DNA of 64,000 nucleotides from Siphonodentalium dalli (lineage: Eukaryota > Mollusca > Scaphopoda > Gadilida > Siphonodentaliidae): NCBI GenBank assembly GCA_032622095.1, contig CP136069.1, positions 127,887,123 to 127,951,122 of the forward strand, read 5' to 3'. Made by a program: the position numbers and the translations under genes. The notes under the pieces are model-generated. The model searched no databases, had not been told where the DNA came from, and saw nothing but the letters and a program-made list of their open reading frames with translations. Below, one piece after another: positions 1 to 11,880 of this stretch (within the stretch, counting starts at the first letter, position 1; each line of letters begins with the position of its first letter).

Positions 1-162
1 AATAACACGTTTCGGACAATCTGACACTAAAGTTGACAGTGGTTAGAATTAATTTTGGGCAATTAAGCGGAAGCGGAATTAACAGAAGCTGAATTTCAAA
101 AAATGTTGTTGTTGGAATCTGAATATATGGGGACCAACGAATCGGATTGAGTACCTTTAACC
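1..162. mobile_element. Right end of a MITE-like repeat (same family as 31341-31796)
   Basis: The first 162 bases match 31636-31796 in the same orientation, sharing 'aataacacgtt', 'cagtggttag', 'atatggggacc' and the terminal TCGGATTGAGTACCTTTAAC. That terminus is the exact reverse complement of the left end of the complete copy at 31341. The left part lies outside the window. No coding potential is seen, so it is a non-autonomous element; the superfamily is not known. Confidence 0.7.
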
Positions 163-1138
163 AAAATGTCGTGCTTCAGCATCTAATGGTGTGACCGACA
201 CACATTTTGCCCGGATGTAATTTTCGCTAAGATGCCATATATCATGATCTGCCAAAATTATGCTAACATAATTCTCAAACACATTACAGATGCGTGCTGA
301 GATATAGAATTAAATCTTAAATTTATTGAACATGGGGTTGGTACATTCAGAAGTTCATCCATCATTGTAATGTATGGTCTGTTGAGGCATTCTTCTGATA
401 TAAAACATTTTCTCTCGCTTTTAAGTGCTTCACACTCAAAGAATTAATGCAATTCGTCTCCTCTTGTCTATTATCGGTACATCCATAGCGGGCATGTTCG
501 TTCCCCCAGATCTTTACCATTCCAGCGACCGTTCCTAACTGGAATAGCGTCGTGAGTTTATGTTCTAAATTTACATAGGTTCTATTAAATTCAGTTGGAG
601 TACTTATATAGCCTTAGCATGATATATCATGTATGAATATCTGATATATTTCCCACGGCTAGATGTTTTCAACTCTGCTTCCCAGTTTCATCGGAATTAC
701 CACTCATGGTACCATGTCGCTATCAAAATCAAATACACGCGCTTGTATCTAAGGTACAATGCATTATTTTACAACAATAAAAAAAAGTTAGATTGAGCGG
801 AGAGCGCAATCTAAAAAAAAAAACAGGAAATTTAATTAAAAAATAAATAAATATTGGTTCTCGATACCAGCATTTACGCTTGCCACATGACAGTTGAGCT
901 TACATCTGAATTCACGTTCAGTGATTCAACCAGTCTGTGTAACTACACAACCAGAGGCATGCTGACATACTGAGTCTATCATATAGTTACGTCGAAATTT
1001 CATTTCTCTTAAGTTATCTTAGAGTTACTATAGTACTGACTTCCTATTGGCGCTACTGACGTGGAATCCCGCGGTTCGGGGAAAAGGACGTCTCCGACAG
1101 GCAATCAGACGCACTATTTTATGTGAGTCTGCAGTTAA
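163..1138. other. No recognised feature
   Basis: AT-rich sequence with a short A-rich stretch near 780-850. I see no open frame, hairpin or repeat shared with the rest of the window. The last part may belong to the LINE that begins to read openly at 1139. Confidence 0.4.
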
Positions 1139-2638
1139 CTGAGACGGTGTTTCTACCTCTGTAATATATCATGTGTAGTCAAACATACAGACATTCTGTC
1201 TAAGTCAATTGCGATAAAACAAGGCGCACGGCAAGGGAATATTTTATCCCCTCTGTTCTATATGTTGTACATAGATGATCTGTTGTATGAACTTGAAGCT
1301 TCAAACTTTGGTTTTCGACTTTTATCCTCCAACTGCTCGTCTCCAACACAAGCTGATGATATGACATTGTTGTCCCTCTCAAGTTACGGCTTACAACGTT
1401 TATGCGATATATGCACATCATATAGTCAAAAGTGGCGTTTCATGTATAATCCAAACAAATGCAAAGTCATCGTTTTTAACGAAACTTCTCGCCAGAGTTG
1501 CAACACAAGTAGACGATGGACTGTCGCTGGTAGTACTTTGACCGAAACAGACGAAATCACTCATTTGGGCATACAAGTAAATAAGTACAGCTTTGTCAAA
1601 GAATTTGTTGAAGTCATTGTAGACAAAATCAGGTCAACTTTTTTCCTCTTAAGTAATGCTGGTCTTTATGCCGGAGGGATCACTCCGTCGAGTTGCGCAA
1701 CTATATACAAAACGATGGTGCTGCCAAAAGGATTATATGGATCAGAATTTCTGTGTGGCATGTCTGTGTCAGATACTACTTCGCTCGAGAAAATCCACCG
1801 ATTTTGCTTGAAACGCATTCAAGGACTGCCTGTAAGGACGAGAACCGATATTGTCCTAGGTCTCATGGGCCTAGGCCCTATTTCCTCTTTTATAGATGCA
1901 CGAAAACTCAGTTTGTTTGGTAGCCTTTGTCGCATATCGCCTTCCAAAGTATGCAAGGAAATTTTTGTATCAAGACTTCACATGCATCTTTCTCGTAAAT
2001 ATAATAATCCTCAGTCATACTTTGCTGACATTGAACGAATTCTTATTTCTCACAAATTGAACCAATATCTTGAGCAACTCGCAGTAGTCGGTACGTGTCC
2101 AATCCGCCCGGAGTGGACCCGACTAGTCAAAACGGAAGTCAACAGTAAGCGCGATATCGACTGGACGCAAAATGTTCAAAACGACCCAACACTAACATGC
2201 TTCTATCAAATCCAAAGTCACTTACAGATGTCTCTCCTTTGGCGTTGTTGTCGGCAATATCCAGAGCGGAAGAGATACTTTTTCACCGTTGCCCAACTTA
2301 TAGCGACTACTGCTACCAAACACGAGGGTACTTGTGCGTTATGTCACTTGGTTTATGACGACGTGGTAACACACGTTATGATTTATTGCACTCATCATAT
2401 AGTGTGCTCTCGTCGTAATGACATGTGGTACCAAATGATTGACACATTTGGATTACTGTTCTATCTTTGGGTGGATGAGCTTGACGATGATGAACTTGTA
2501 ATGCTTCACCTTACAAAACTTCCGTCTGAATTATTTTCTTTCATTGAAGACCCTATGTTTTTCGTATCATTTATAGTTCACCACACCCACATATTATGGC
2601 TATCACACAAAATGCTGTCAAGTCTTCATTCTGAGTAA
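1139..2638 (+). CDS. Non-LTR retrotransposon (LINE) reverse transcriptase, C-terminal half
   Basis: The frame is open from 1139 (a TAA lies just before) to the stop at 2638. The first ATG is 1262, but homology starts earlier: 1220-1258 reads Q-G-A-R-Q-G-N-I-L-S-P-L-F, the palm motif before the catalytic loop. The loop reads Q-A-D-D (ADD at 1352-1360). The thumb-like region follows, with THLGIQVNKY near 1560-1590 and YKTMVLPKGLYGSEF near 1706-1750. A C-x2-C...H...C cluster near 2333-2390 resembles the C-terminal zinc motif of LINE ORF2 proteins. The fingers, first catalytic Asp and endonuclease are absent upstream, so it is 5'-truncated, as LINE copies often are. The body of the frame is unbroken for about 500 codons, suggesting a fairly young copy. 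It resembles LINE proteins seen in bivalves; I cannot name the clade. Confidence 0.85.
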   Translation: MRRCFYLCNISCVVKHTDILSKSIAIKQGARQGNILSPLFYMLYIDDLLYELEASNFGFRLLSSNCSSPTQADDMTLLSLSSYGLQRLCDICTSYSQKWRFMYNPNKCKVIVFNETSRQSCNTSRRWTVAGSTLTETDEITHLGIQVNKYSFVKEFVEVIVDKIRSTFFLLSNAGLYAGGITPSSCATIYKTMVLPKGLYGSEFLCGMSVSDTTSLEKIHRFCLKRIQGLPVRTRTDIVLGLMGLGPISSFIDARKLSLFGSLCRISPSKVCKEIFVSRLHMHLSRKYNNPQSYFADIERILISHKLNQYLEQLAVVGTCPIRPEWTRLVKTEVNSKRDIDWTQNVQNDPTLTCFYQIQSHLQMSLLWRCCRQYPERKRYFFTVAQLIATTATKHEGTCALCHLVYDDVVTHVMIYCTHHIVCSRRNDMWYQMIDTFGLLFYLWVDELDDDELVMLHLTKLPSELFSFIEDPMFFVSFIVHHTHILWLSHKMLSSLHSE

Positions 2639-3702
2639 TCTCCAAACGTATCAACGAAACTCCACAGTGGTATGTTAGGACCAATTATTAACTGATCACC
2701 ACAGAAATCAAATTCCAATGTTCGGATCAAAAATGCAAAGGAAATAAGCTTTCATTCCCAATTAAGTTATATTACCACATCAGACGAAAGGCCAATTACG
2801 TTGATACAGGTAATATGGTTTTTTCGAAATTGTATCTCTGTGTATTGTAGTCTGTCGGTGTAGTCATCATCACTCGTCCATGCGGATGTGATGTTACCGG
2901 TGTGAATGTAAAAATAGCAGTTGTGTGCGCTTTTGTATTCCTTGCACTTATGCATTGTGGTATATCAATTGTATTTGAATAGTAAACGACACAATACTAA
3001 CATTTGAATAATATTCCAAATTCTAACTGATTGCCGCCAGTAAATTAGCAAATGCGAGTTTAAGCATTTATTCTCTGTACCTTTCGGATTTTATCCGCAT
3101 TATGTAAATATGTTCAGGTTTAAAAGTTATGTTCGCGTGCCTGTGTTTGTCTATGTCCGCATGTCGGTATGTCTGATTGTATGTCTGAATTTATATCTGC
3201 CTGTGGGTAAGGCTTCTCAATATTTGACCCAACATGTATACCATGTCTTGGAGGCACTTGTGTCATTTGTGTATATATATACTGCTATTTGTTTATTTTC
3301 ATGTTGGCTAAAATGTTAGCCTACCTTGATACTGTATACATGTATAACATTTGATAAACTCTTCAGTTATGGAGGTCAATAAAGATATATATATATCGCG
3401 GCAGACGACATACTTAGGTCATACTCAATACATACACGACAAAGTGGCATCATCGTATATCCACCCGTGAAGGGCCAGTCGAACATCATGGAAATATCGT
3501 AGATAAATGGAGTCGACTGAATAGAGGCAATGGGCGGATTGGCTATAGCAGTTACAATAAAATGATAATATAAGATGTTGGTTTCTTCTTGATCAAAGGA
3601 GCCATTCATCAGCATAAACTGCAAATTATCTATAAAATAGTTAATAACCAAGTACCTTATTATCAATCGAATGCTGCACATAATAAACCCTCACAGCAAG
3701 CG
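2639..3702. other. No recognised gene; LINE 3' flank and AT-rich DNA
   Basis: The first tens of bases may be the LINE's 3' UTR, but no poly(A) or repeat tail marks its end. Around 3128-3200 there is a loose series of 'tgtctg/tatgtc' words. At 3378-3383 AATAAA-type sequence precedes a short (AT)n. Nothing is supported as coding. Confidence 0.35.
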
Positions 3703-3850
3703 ATTGATTGATTGCTTATTTGACGATATAATGAAATCATAACTATGTTTACAACAATTACAATACAAGGAGAGTATAACATTATGTCACCAGGGGATGC
3801 CATAATCTCGAGGACTGTCTTCCTGACAACCCCCGGCGCAGATTGGTGAT
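3703..3850. repeat. Possible 3' tail of a LINE related to the 62-64 kb element
   Basis: It starts with GATTGATTGATTG followed by 'cttattt'. Further in it holds 'gtataacattatgtc' and 'ctgtcttcctg' before a C-rich run. The 3' tail of the minus-strand LINE (61818-61950) shows the same order: a short tandem repeat, 'aatttattt', 'cagtatattgtc', then 'ctgtcttcctg' and a C-rich run. The similarity is patchy and by eye only. Confidence 0.3.
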
Positions 3851-5502
3851 AAAGACCTGATTATATAATCAATGTATATACACAAAACAAACATGTGAGT
3901 GATTTAAAGTGGTATTTCTGGTCCATACCTAAGTTCGTCCCTTGAATGAGTAATTGGTGGTTACAGGAGTATAGCTTCATTAAATGTTTTACAACTGCAA
4001 AGGTGGATACGAAGTGAAATCGTATTTCCAAAACTAATTACTGAAATCAATGAATATTCCATACTAAAAGAAATTTATGGAAATGTAGTAATCTCTACGC
4101 AAGAGTGATCGGCAAACATCTGGTAAATACACTCTCAAAAGCATTCCCTGGTTACAATCAGAATTAAAATGCACCAACACCAAGCGGCTGTAACCCGGTA
4201 AGTACTAGCAGAGCTTTCTGTAATCCCGAATATTTTGGGTCCAATTCAATTTATTTATATTCTGATCATCAAAATATATATGACAGAAAATATTGGAGTC
4301 AATGGCATATAAATGCAGCTACAAATTGTAACACCGATGCAAATGTTGGCCGAACATGTCCACCTAGTACCAAAAAACGTTAGCAATGTTTTAACAATGA
4401 TCACCCCTATTGGCTGCTATTTCCGTCTAATTTCGCTGTCAGTGGCATGTTTTTTAACGAAATTCGGAAAAACTACACTACTCCCATCTTGTTGTTATCC
4501 CGAAGATCCACATGAAGTTCATTAACGAGTGGACAAGTAGGGTATACCAAATTATTGAATCATGGAAAGAATAAAATCGAAGATGGTCATTGGCGCCCAT
4601 GTTTTTCATCAAAACTCGGAAAACGTTGATGGCTGTACAAGATTATAAGGAAATCCAGTTATTACTCCATGTAATTACTCATGAATTCCGAAAGTGGGGA
4701 GTATCAGCCTTTTGGTCGGATATAAACTAATCTCATTCTAAATATTTGTTGGAAAAACTATACCAAAACTCATATTTGAGGCATGAAGTATCCAACAAAG
4801 TTTAATTGTGTTTCTCTTACAAAATTAATGAACGTTGCTAATTATTTGGCATTTAATATAACTTTATTCGCCACATTTTGGTGTCAGTTCTGTAAGATAG
4901 AATTGTCCAACAATTTCCGTATTTCTTGTCCTGATTGTATAAACATTCGATTTGTGGCTCCACGTGTTAGCTTGCTCAATGCGACCTGACGAATTACCTT
5001 CCATATGCTAATTCACTCATCCGTGCAAGCAAATGTGTAATCGTTCAATTATTTCAGTAGTTCTTTGATCACACTGAACGAGTATGTAAACGTCATTTGT
5101 TCCCACTGATTGACAGCGACCGATCATCGGTTCATGCACGACTCGATAAACACACATGTCGGGTATCAGATTGTATCCAACGCCGGGCCAAGCAATGTTG
5201 TAGCTTTGTCTAATTGTCGAATGATGTTACCATGGAGATGTATATTCCGTATATTCGTGTAAATTAATTTACGTTATTACACTATGTCTCTAAGTACCAT
5301 CATGTTTATTTCAGTATAGGTATATGTTTCTAGCCATGCTTATTTATCTTCATCCAGAGGTGCTTGCAATGAAATGTTTTCCTAAGCTTGGAGTCTATAT
5401 TTGCCTGAATATACCAGTTGTGATCATGCACTGAAACCATATATCTCACTCAGCCGCTACATTTAGGTACTGGAAGGGACACGCCCTTGGGAGAACATTG
5501 GT
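3851..5502. other. No recognised feature
   Basis: Several weakly similar words recur (for example 'attcggaaaa' near 4463 and 'ctcggaaaac' near 4616), hinting at an old diverged tandem repeat. Short open frames here have no recognisable domains. Confidence 0.35.
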
Positions 5503-5582
5503 GGTGGCATTTCAAGGGTTAATTTCCACGCTTTGGTGATTTAATCGCCCTGGTTTCTTCATGAATACAGTTGATAGTAGTT
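5503..5582. repeat. Direct repeat, copy 1 (with 5841-5921)
   Basis: About 80 bp shared with 5841-5921 in the same orientation: both carry 'ccacgctttggtga', 'cctggtttcttc' and 'tgaata.agt.gat'. The spacing of about 338 bp and the conserved order point to a local duplication. The interval between them is open in three frames but shows no known domain. Confidence 0.7.
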
Positions 5583-5840
5583 TTCGTACATACATGTGAG
5601 GATATATTAGCCATACGAGGACCACAGGAGGTTCGCGCGGACGTGCCCGTAACTGTATTATTGGAATACAATTGCAATTCTGGAAAGTTAAGGGTTTCAT
5701 ATTTAATAGCGGCACTTCTATGTGATCGTGACAACCGTACATGTGGGTATGTTTTTCGCGAGACACTCGACATCACAGGAACGGTCCGATCTGGTATAAG
5801 ATATGTTAGCTTCATTCACAACAAACTTTTTCGGCGATGG

Positions 5841-5921
5841 TGCATGGCATGTCAAAGATTAATCTCCACGCTTTGGTGAATTATACCACCTGGTTTCTTC
5901 GTGAATATAGTCGATGGCAGT
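5841..5921. repeat. Direct repeat, copy 2 (with 5503-5582)
   Basis: This is the second copy of the ~80-bp repeat. It carries several substitutions relative to copy 1 ('ttaatctccacg' against 'ttaatttccacg', 'cttcgtga' against 'cttcatga'). Confidence 0.7.
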
Positions 5922-6210
5922 AAGTAGTTCTTAGTAGTAATATATACACAATATTTACACAGGACGTCTGTGAGTATTTGTCATTCTGTGTACTTTTATA
6001 AAAAGTGTACTTCTGCAAAGTATGGGTTAATATACTGTGCATGGCGCAACTTCTGTGCAACCGTGGCGTGTATGAGTGGCTTTTCGAGAAAACCCCGAAC
6101 TGATCTGTCCATTAGCAGCATCCTAGACACCACATGGGTGGTCAGGTCAGGTCCGGACTGTATTTAGTCACACTTGAAAAGACTTGTGCCCCGAATAAAT
6201 CTGTGTGCAT

Positions 6211-6326
6211 ATACATACTTTGACTAGTTTGTTGTTGTCGATTCGTTATGTTGTTGGAACTAGGAATGCGGACGACAAAGTCCGGGCTTTGCCTGGCCCG
6301 ACTTGATACTCTGGTCGGTTCTCTGT
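6211..6326. repeat. Direct repeat, copy 1 (with 6703-6798)
   Basis: It shares 'tacatactttgactagtt', 'atgttgttggaactagga', 'gtccgggctttgcctgg' and 'cgacttgatactctggtc' with 6703-6798, in the same order and orientation. Copy 1 is longer by two short insertions. It is non-coding and its family is unknown. Confidence 0.8.
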
Positions 6327-6702
6327 CCAAAATTTGTAAAATATGATATAACTTATGGTATTTATCACTGTTACACGCAGTTTTGGAACCACATACGACA
6401 TACATCAGCATAAAAGTTAACTACCTACCATTTGAAGCGGGTATAATGCATGTTAAACACTTCAATACTATCTATAACCCTACACCCATTAACTCGTGAT
6501 AAAGTGCTACATCATGAAGTTGTCTACAAAGCATATAGTTGAATATGATCTATATAGACACACGTACGCTGCCGATATTTACAGTAAATATATAATAGGT
6601 CTTAATACGTCAACCTTGAGCATTTGAGTTTAGACTTGAAACGGCTCATAAATATTATAACGGATGTGAAACGCTTGTGACGTTTCATTTTTAATATCAG
6701 TG

Positions 6703-6798
6703 TACATACTTTGACTAGTTCGTCGATTCGCGATGTTGTTGGAACTAGGAAAGTCCGGGCTTTGCCTGGCTCGACTTGATACTCTGGTCCGTTCTCTA
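6703..6798. repeat. Direct repeat, copy 2 (with 6211-6326)
   Basis: Shorter copy of the repeat at 6211-6326, lacking two short segments. The copies are about 490 bp apart. Confidence 0.8.
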
Positions 6799-6954
6799 CC
6801 CGCTCTTCTCATTCAAAAGCAATGACATCCCACAATGCATCGTGCGCATCGGATCAGAATGTCGCTATCAACGATGTCTCGATCTCATTTGTGTAATATC
6901 GCCAGACACCACAATCGCCCATTGTTAAGCAGGATGAGTGCTGTCTTGCCATTT

Positions 6955-7205
6955 GTTCTGGATCAGGAAACGAGCCCCCATTGTACTGTCTAGAGTAGTC
7001 CCATCAGTACACGCTATCTCTTGTTGGCCAGTGACAGCCAATCGCATATCGCATCCATAACAACTCGGATAATAATCTCTGTTTGGAATAGTAATGCTAC
7101 TATCTATGATATTTTATATGCCAATCGCTCGTGATTTCTCTTAGTAAATTGACGATGCTGTAATGTGTTCATAAAGTATCTGTCTTCATTGCGAAATTGA
7201 GTCTT
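6955..7205. repeat. Dispersed duplication, copy 1 (with 10680-10907)
   Basis: It aligns in order with 10680-10907: 'gatcaggaaacgagcccc' against 'gattaggaagcgagcccc', 'ggccagtgacag' against 'ggccagtaacag', 'gataataatctctg' against 'gataatcatctctg', and the identical block 'atcgctcgtgatttctctta'. The divergence is considerable, so the duplication is old or the two are separate insertions of one repeat family. Confidence 0.75.
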
Positions 7206-7734
7206 TAGTAGAAGTGTACACGACTATAAGAGATACCGTGTATTAAATCACCGGAGCCTTTAGAACGTAGCATAACGTATTTTCCCGTCAGGAGTTGCAT
7301 TTCCCATCAGTATACGACTTTATATAAAGATGGATAAATAACAACACTCCGCCCTATCTATGGACGGGATATTCCATGTAGCACACAAGTTCAGTCTGCG
7401 TTAACTTGCACAAAATGATGCTTCAGACTTATTGCTATTTCACAACGAATGACGCAATTACTCACGCTTATTATAATAAGCATGTTATACTCTGAACAAA
7501 ATGCGAGGCCTACTTAAAGGCCATCGCTCAACTCAGCTGTCACGAGACAGACTGTATCTACCATGGACACATACATGTATGTGATGATCCCTCAGTTACT
7601 TTGAGGAATCTGACTTCCGCTCTCTCCTGACGATGACCTTGAGAGCTCACCAATTTCTAAAATGGGTGACAAAATAGGTCGAATATCGAATATCATGTAT
7701 TGCCAATTGTCCTATTTGATATCAGATTTCAAAA
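7206..7734. other. No recognised feature
   Basis: Unique-looking AT-rich sequence without open frames or shared repeats. It leads into the minisatellite. Confidence 0.35.
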
Positions 7735-8215
7735 ACCACCTAACGAGTGTCCCAATCCATCTAACCACGCAACGAATGTCTCAAACCACCTTCCTAATAG
7801 TATAATATATTAATCGGTGAGATACAGAGGCCATAGAACGGGCGTCCCAAATCAGCCAACTAGTGTTCCAAACAACACTATAAGTAACACGGACCACCCA
7901 AAATAGTGTCCCAAATCATAAAAATGGTGTCCAAACTAGCCCAGGGAGTGTTCCGAACCATCCAACGATTGCCATATATGTCACCATCAAGTGTATCAAA
8001 TCATACACTTGGTGTCCCAAACAAACCAAACGCGTGTCCCAATCCCCACGACGATTGGCTCAAACCACACAGAGTGTCTAAACCGACAAACTAGTGTCTC
8101 AAAACCCCTGGACGTCTCACATCGTCTAATGAGTGTCCACAACTACTGTACAAAACCATACATCAAATATATAAAACCATCAAGCGAGTGTATTATGGTT
8201 TGGTAAAATAATTTG
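7735..8215. repeat. Degenerate ~30-bp minisatellite, left arm
   Basis: The unit is close to 'aacgagtgtcccaaaccacc', with spacing near 30 bp (for example 7741, 7771, 8028, 8126). Units are diverged but 'gtgtcccaa' recurs throughout. The right arm (8250-9420) carries the reverse complement of the same unit, so the array switches orientation near 8220-8270. Confidence 0.8.
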
Positions 8216-8249
8216 TTCGTCCGAAATACTCGATGGAGGGTTTTTAACT

Positions 8250-9420
8250 AAATGTAGTGTGAGTGTATTTTTATGACAGTTGGTGGATGGTTTGTGACAC
8301 CAGTTGGTGGTTTGGGAACTTTTTGGATGATTTGTCATGCTAGTTTTATGGTCTATGTCCCCCGATGGGTGACTTGTGACTCCAGTTGGATGCTCTGGGA
8401 CACCAATTGGGTGGTATACATATTGTCACAGCAAATGGGTGGTTTGGGACACTCGCCATGGACACTGGTTTGGTACATTGGGACACCGAATGGCCGATTG
8501 TGTCACTGATTGTGTAGTTTGGGACACAATAGTTGAATGGGTTGAGACGACAGTTGCACGTTTTTTTATTTTATTTTTTTTAATTATATATATATTTTTG
8601 TTGTTGTTGTTGTTGTTGTTGTTGCAGTTGCACGTTGTATGACATGGCAGTCCCAGGGTGTCTTGAAATACTAGTTGTGTGGCATTGTGCACATATATGC
8701 CCATCTGACACTCTTTGTGTGGTTATGCGGACAGCCGGTGGATGTTTGGTACACTCATTGTGTGGTTTGTGGCACTCAACGAGTGGTTTGTCACACGGGT
8801 ATACATTTATGTATCTACGGTGTCCAGCGATGGAGCTTTTCTACTGTGTTTGTACTGTACTGCTTGCATGGGGTGCTCGTTGTCAGCGATTGAGCGCTCA
8901 TTTGATGGTTTGATAGTTTGGGACACGTGTTGGATTCATTGGGACACACCCTGTGTGGTTTCGAACACGGTTGCATAGTATGTGGCACAACGGTGTCGAT
9001 TGGGCCATTTGTTTAATGGGATGGGACACTAAGCAGGTAGATTGGGACACCCATTTGATAGTTTGAGACACTCATTTGGTGGGATGGGACACCATGTGCA
9101 TGGTTTGGGTGACTATCTGTGTAGGTTGTGAGATCAGTTGCGTATGATTTGGGGCACTACCTACCTCAGCCTACCAGTGTGGTTTGTGAAACTCGTCGGG
9201 TGTATTGGGACACCATACCGATGGTTATGGACAATATTTAGACTTGGGGCGCCCGTCGTATGGATTGGGATTCTCACAGATTGTTTTTGGCAACGATGTA
9301 GGTGTGTTGTTTGTAACTCTGTATATGGTTTGGTGCAGTATTTACGTGGTTTGGGACACTCATGTTATGTATTCTGAAACTAGTTGGTGGCTTTGGAAAC
9401 TCGTATGGTGCCACATATCA
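8250..9420. repeat. Degenerate ~30-bp minisatellite, right arm in opposite orientation
   Basis: Many copies of 'tggtttgggacactcg' spaced about 28-32 bp. This is the reverse complement of the left-arm unit. Several short open frames cross the array because the unit lacks stops in one frame; their W/V/G/T-rich translations only reflect the repeat. A (TTG)n microsatellite of about nine units sits inside at 8597-8624. Confidence 0.85.
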
Positions 9421-9439
9421 CTATTATTGGCTATACATT

Positions 9440-10330
9440 TATTCGATATGTGAAGATTTAGCAAAACAAATCAACATTAAAAGAACATTTCAATTGTTGA
9501 CTTCCGACCGCCATTTCGCCGTCATTTTGAAAACTTTTAAGTCACCGAATTGTCAAATCCTCGAGATATGACCCACTGTTATCGGGTTGGACATCATTTA
9601 TGGTGACGTAACTAGCATTTGCACGGTCTGGAAAATTTAGCGTGAAATGTTCTACTTCCAGTTGCCATTTTGTCCGCCATTTTATACTTTTACTGTCAAG
9701 TTATGCACGAAATGGCAGGCATATGCAATGGCGACAAGAATAAGGCGTTTTTTACAGGTTTCGTTAACATTAATAACTTTAGGCGACATTGAAGAGTGTG
9801 GTACTACACTCTCGGAAATGGCGGCCATATTGGGTGCTATATTGCCTGGTATGTACCCGGCAATAAATTAAGTCTGAGCAGACATCCACACGAAAAAAAA
9901 TATGGATGAAGTTTAATCCTGGGGGATGCACGTTGCGCCATTTTCTTACAAGTTTTCTTCATGTTTTACCCCAAAAGTACCGACTTTCCCTCCATGAAAT
10001 GTGTGGATATTTTGGATATGTCGTTAATTGGTCACAATTAGCAGTCAGCGAACTCGACTGCATGAGCGTTGGTGACTGGAAGATTTGTTTTGTTAAAAAG
10101 TTCATATTTTCACCAATTTGTTTACATATTCCTGTCTTTTGACCCAAAATTTACGACTTTTGTTCCCCAGACAGCCTGTTACCAATGTGTTCTAAGTTCA
10201 CCATAAAATCAGAGTATCAAACACAAAATTCCAATGTTCACCATTTTGTTTTACATATTCTTGTCTTTTGACCCTAAATGACGACTTTCTCATCCTGGGT
10301 TTCGTGGGAATTTTCGATATGTGTATAGGC
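9440..10330. repeat. Diverged dispersed/tandem repeat rich in GCCATTTTG words
   Basis: Words of the type 'gaccgccatttcgcc', 'gccattttgtccgccat' and 'aatggcggccatattgg' recur at 9510, 9662 and 9818. An internal direct repeat joins 10109-10170 to 10235-10300 ('catattc.tgtcttttgaccc.aaa', 'acgacttt.t..cc'). The style resembles the arms of the 36.8-41.9 kb inverted repeat, but continuous homology was not established. No gene seen. Confidence 0.5.
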
Positions 10331-10679
10331 ACATTTAAAAAAAAACACAGAAAAGACAATGCATAGCAAGTTGTTCACGGTCGGGTGTTTCTTTCCGTTA
10401 TATTGACTGGACTAATAAGGAACAGCAAAATTGCGACAAAAAGCCCTTAATATAATGTAGGGCCCTATTTCAAAGAGCTGTAGAACATTTACCCCACATC
10501 TGATTTTCGCGTATTTTTGGATACGTTCTTCCCCAGATTCTGCCCAACAAAATTACACCAAAAAAAACAGCTTATTAAATTTGTTCTAGGTTCACGTCAA
10601 AATCGAGTTAACGACCAGACCAAAAGCATATATAGCGCCATTGATGATATGTGATTGTTTGACATTCTTTGCGACTGTT

Positions 10680-10907
10680 ATTTCTTGATTAGGAAGCGAG
10701 CCCCCGTGGTTCCGTCTGTAATATGTACGCTCTCTCCAGAGGGCCAGTAACAGTCATCTGTCACCTTCCATTACACCGGGATAATCATCTCTGCTGGGAT
10801 ATTAATACCGCTACCTATGATCTATGCGAATCGCTCGTGATTTCTCTTAGTAAATTTGCCAATCGAGGCAGACTGAGGACTGTAACTTCATTGCAAAATC
10901 CCCGATG
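10680..10907. repeat. Dispersed duplication, copy 2 (with 6955-7205)
   Basis: Second copy of the block described at 6955-7205, same orientation, about 3.7 kb away. The minisatellite and the GCCATTTTG region lie between the two copies. Confidence 0.75.
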
Positions 10908-11690
10908 ATCTACGGGTAGCAGTGTACGGGACTAAAGGTTATACAAGGACAGTTTGAGAACAAAATATGGCTCACATCTAGCGGTGACCCAAAATATCCA
11001 CATAAGAAAAAGTTCTCCAAAAAAAGCTGGCTGCAGGGTGCGCCAATTGATTCAAATTCGAAATTTAGCAGGGTGTACTGCTTGTGGCCATGTTTTCCCC
11101 GAAAATTTGATAGACTGATGGACAAAACCACTGAATCCGTTGAATCAATATACATGTATACATGGATTAATTTATATGCATTGTTATACACAGTACTGGT
11201 ATATAAACGTACTGAAAATAACTATATTACTAGTATACACAAAATAAACCATATATCATGGCTATGGGTTCTAATATCCGAACATGACAGCTGAGAACTT
11301 GGTGTGAATTAAAGAGTGGTGGTTTCTCAAGCATATCTAACCCTCCACGTTAGAAACATGCCATTAAATGTCATAAGTATAATCTAGCTTGAGGACAGAA
11401 GTGATCCATAAAACCCCCCTTAATTCAACCAGGTCCTCGCGCGATGTATGATCGATCACATGATGATCTAGGGGGATTAAAATTGATGTATAAAAACAGC
11501 ACTGCATGTAAATATAAAATAAAATAGTGCTACATCTTATTACAGATTATTGCCATATATAATCAGTGATTATACAGACAGTCTGACAAAATAAAGTTTC
11601 AGTGACACTCTATCCGAAGAGGGGAATAATTTCATCTGTTACAGTCAATGGAGCAATTATGAATCTGGAAAGGTGAAATTTCTAAGTAAT
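10908..11690. other. No recognised feature
   Basis: AT-rich DNA with no supported gene or repeat. Confidence 0.35.
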
Positions 11691-11880
11691 ACTAGATATC
11701 GACATGACGCGATAAAATATAACGTAAATGCAATATGGCCGCTGGCGACCATTTTTTCCTATGAAATTAAAAAAATATTTGATAGCTCTCATCTGATAGA
11801 TCAATATCAAGATAAATATGAAGTTTGGTGATGATCGGATGAGTGAAGTGGACTGTGGTCTGTGCTAAACGGTTTAGTAA
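11691..11880. repeat. Lophotrochozoan-style dispersed repeat fragment
   Basis: 'aatatggccgctggcgacc' is followed about 90 bp later by 'aagtttggtgatgatcgg'. This pairing of a 'ggccgctggcggcc' word with 'aagtttggtgaaaatc' is common in mollusc repeat DNA from general knowledge. It was not aligned to a library. Confidence 0.4.

Noticed and set aside
5571-5879. 102-codon plus-strand open frame between two direct repeats
   Set aside because: No recognisable domain, both strands are open here, and no splice or promoter context supports a gene.
8273-9453. Cluster of 70-90-codon Trp/Val-rich frames
   Set aside because: They translate the 30-bp minisatellite unit and have no independent support.
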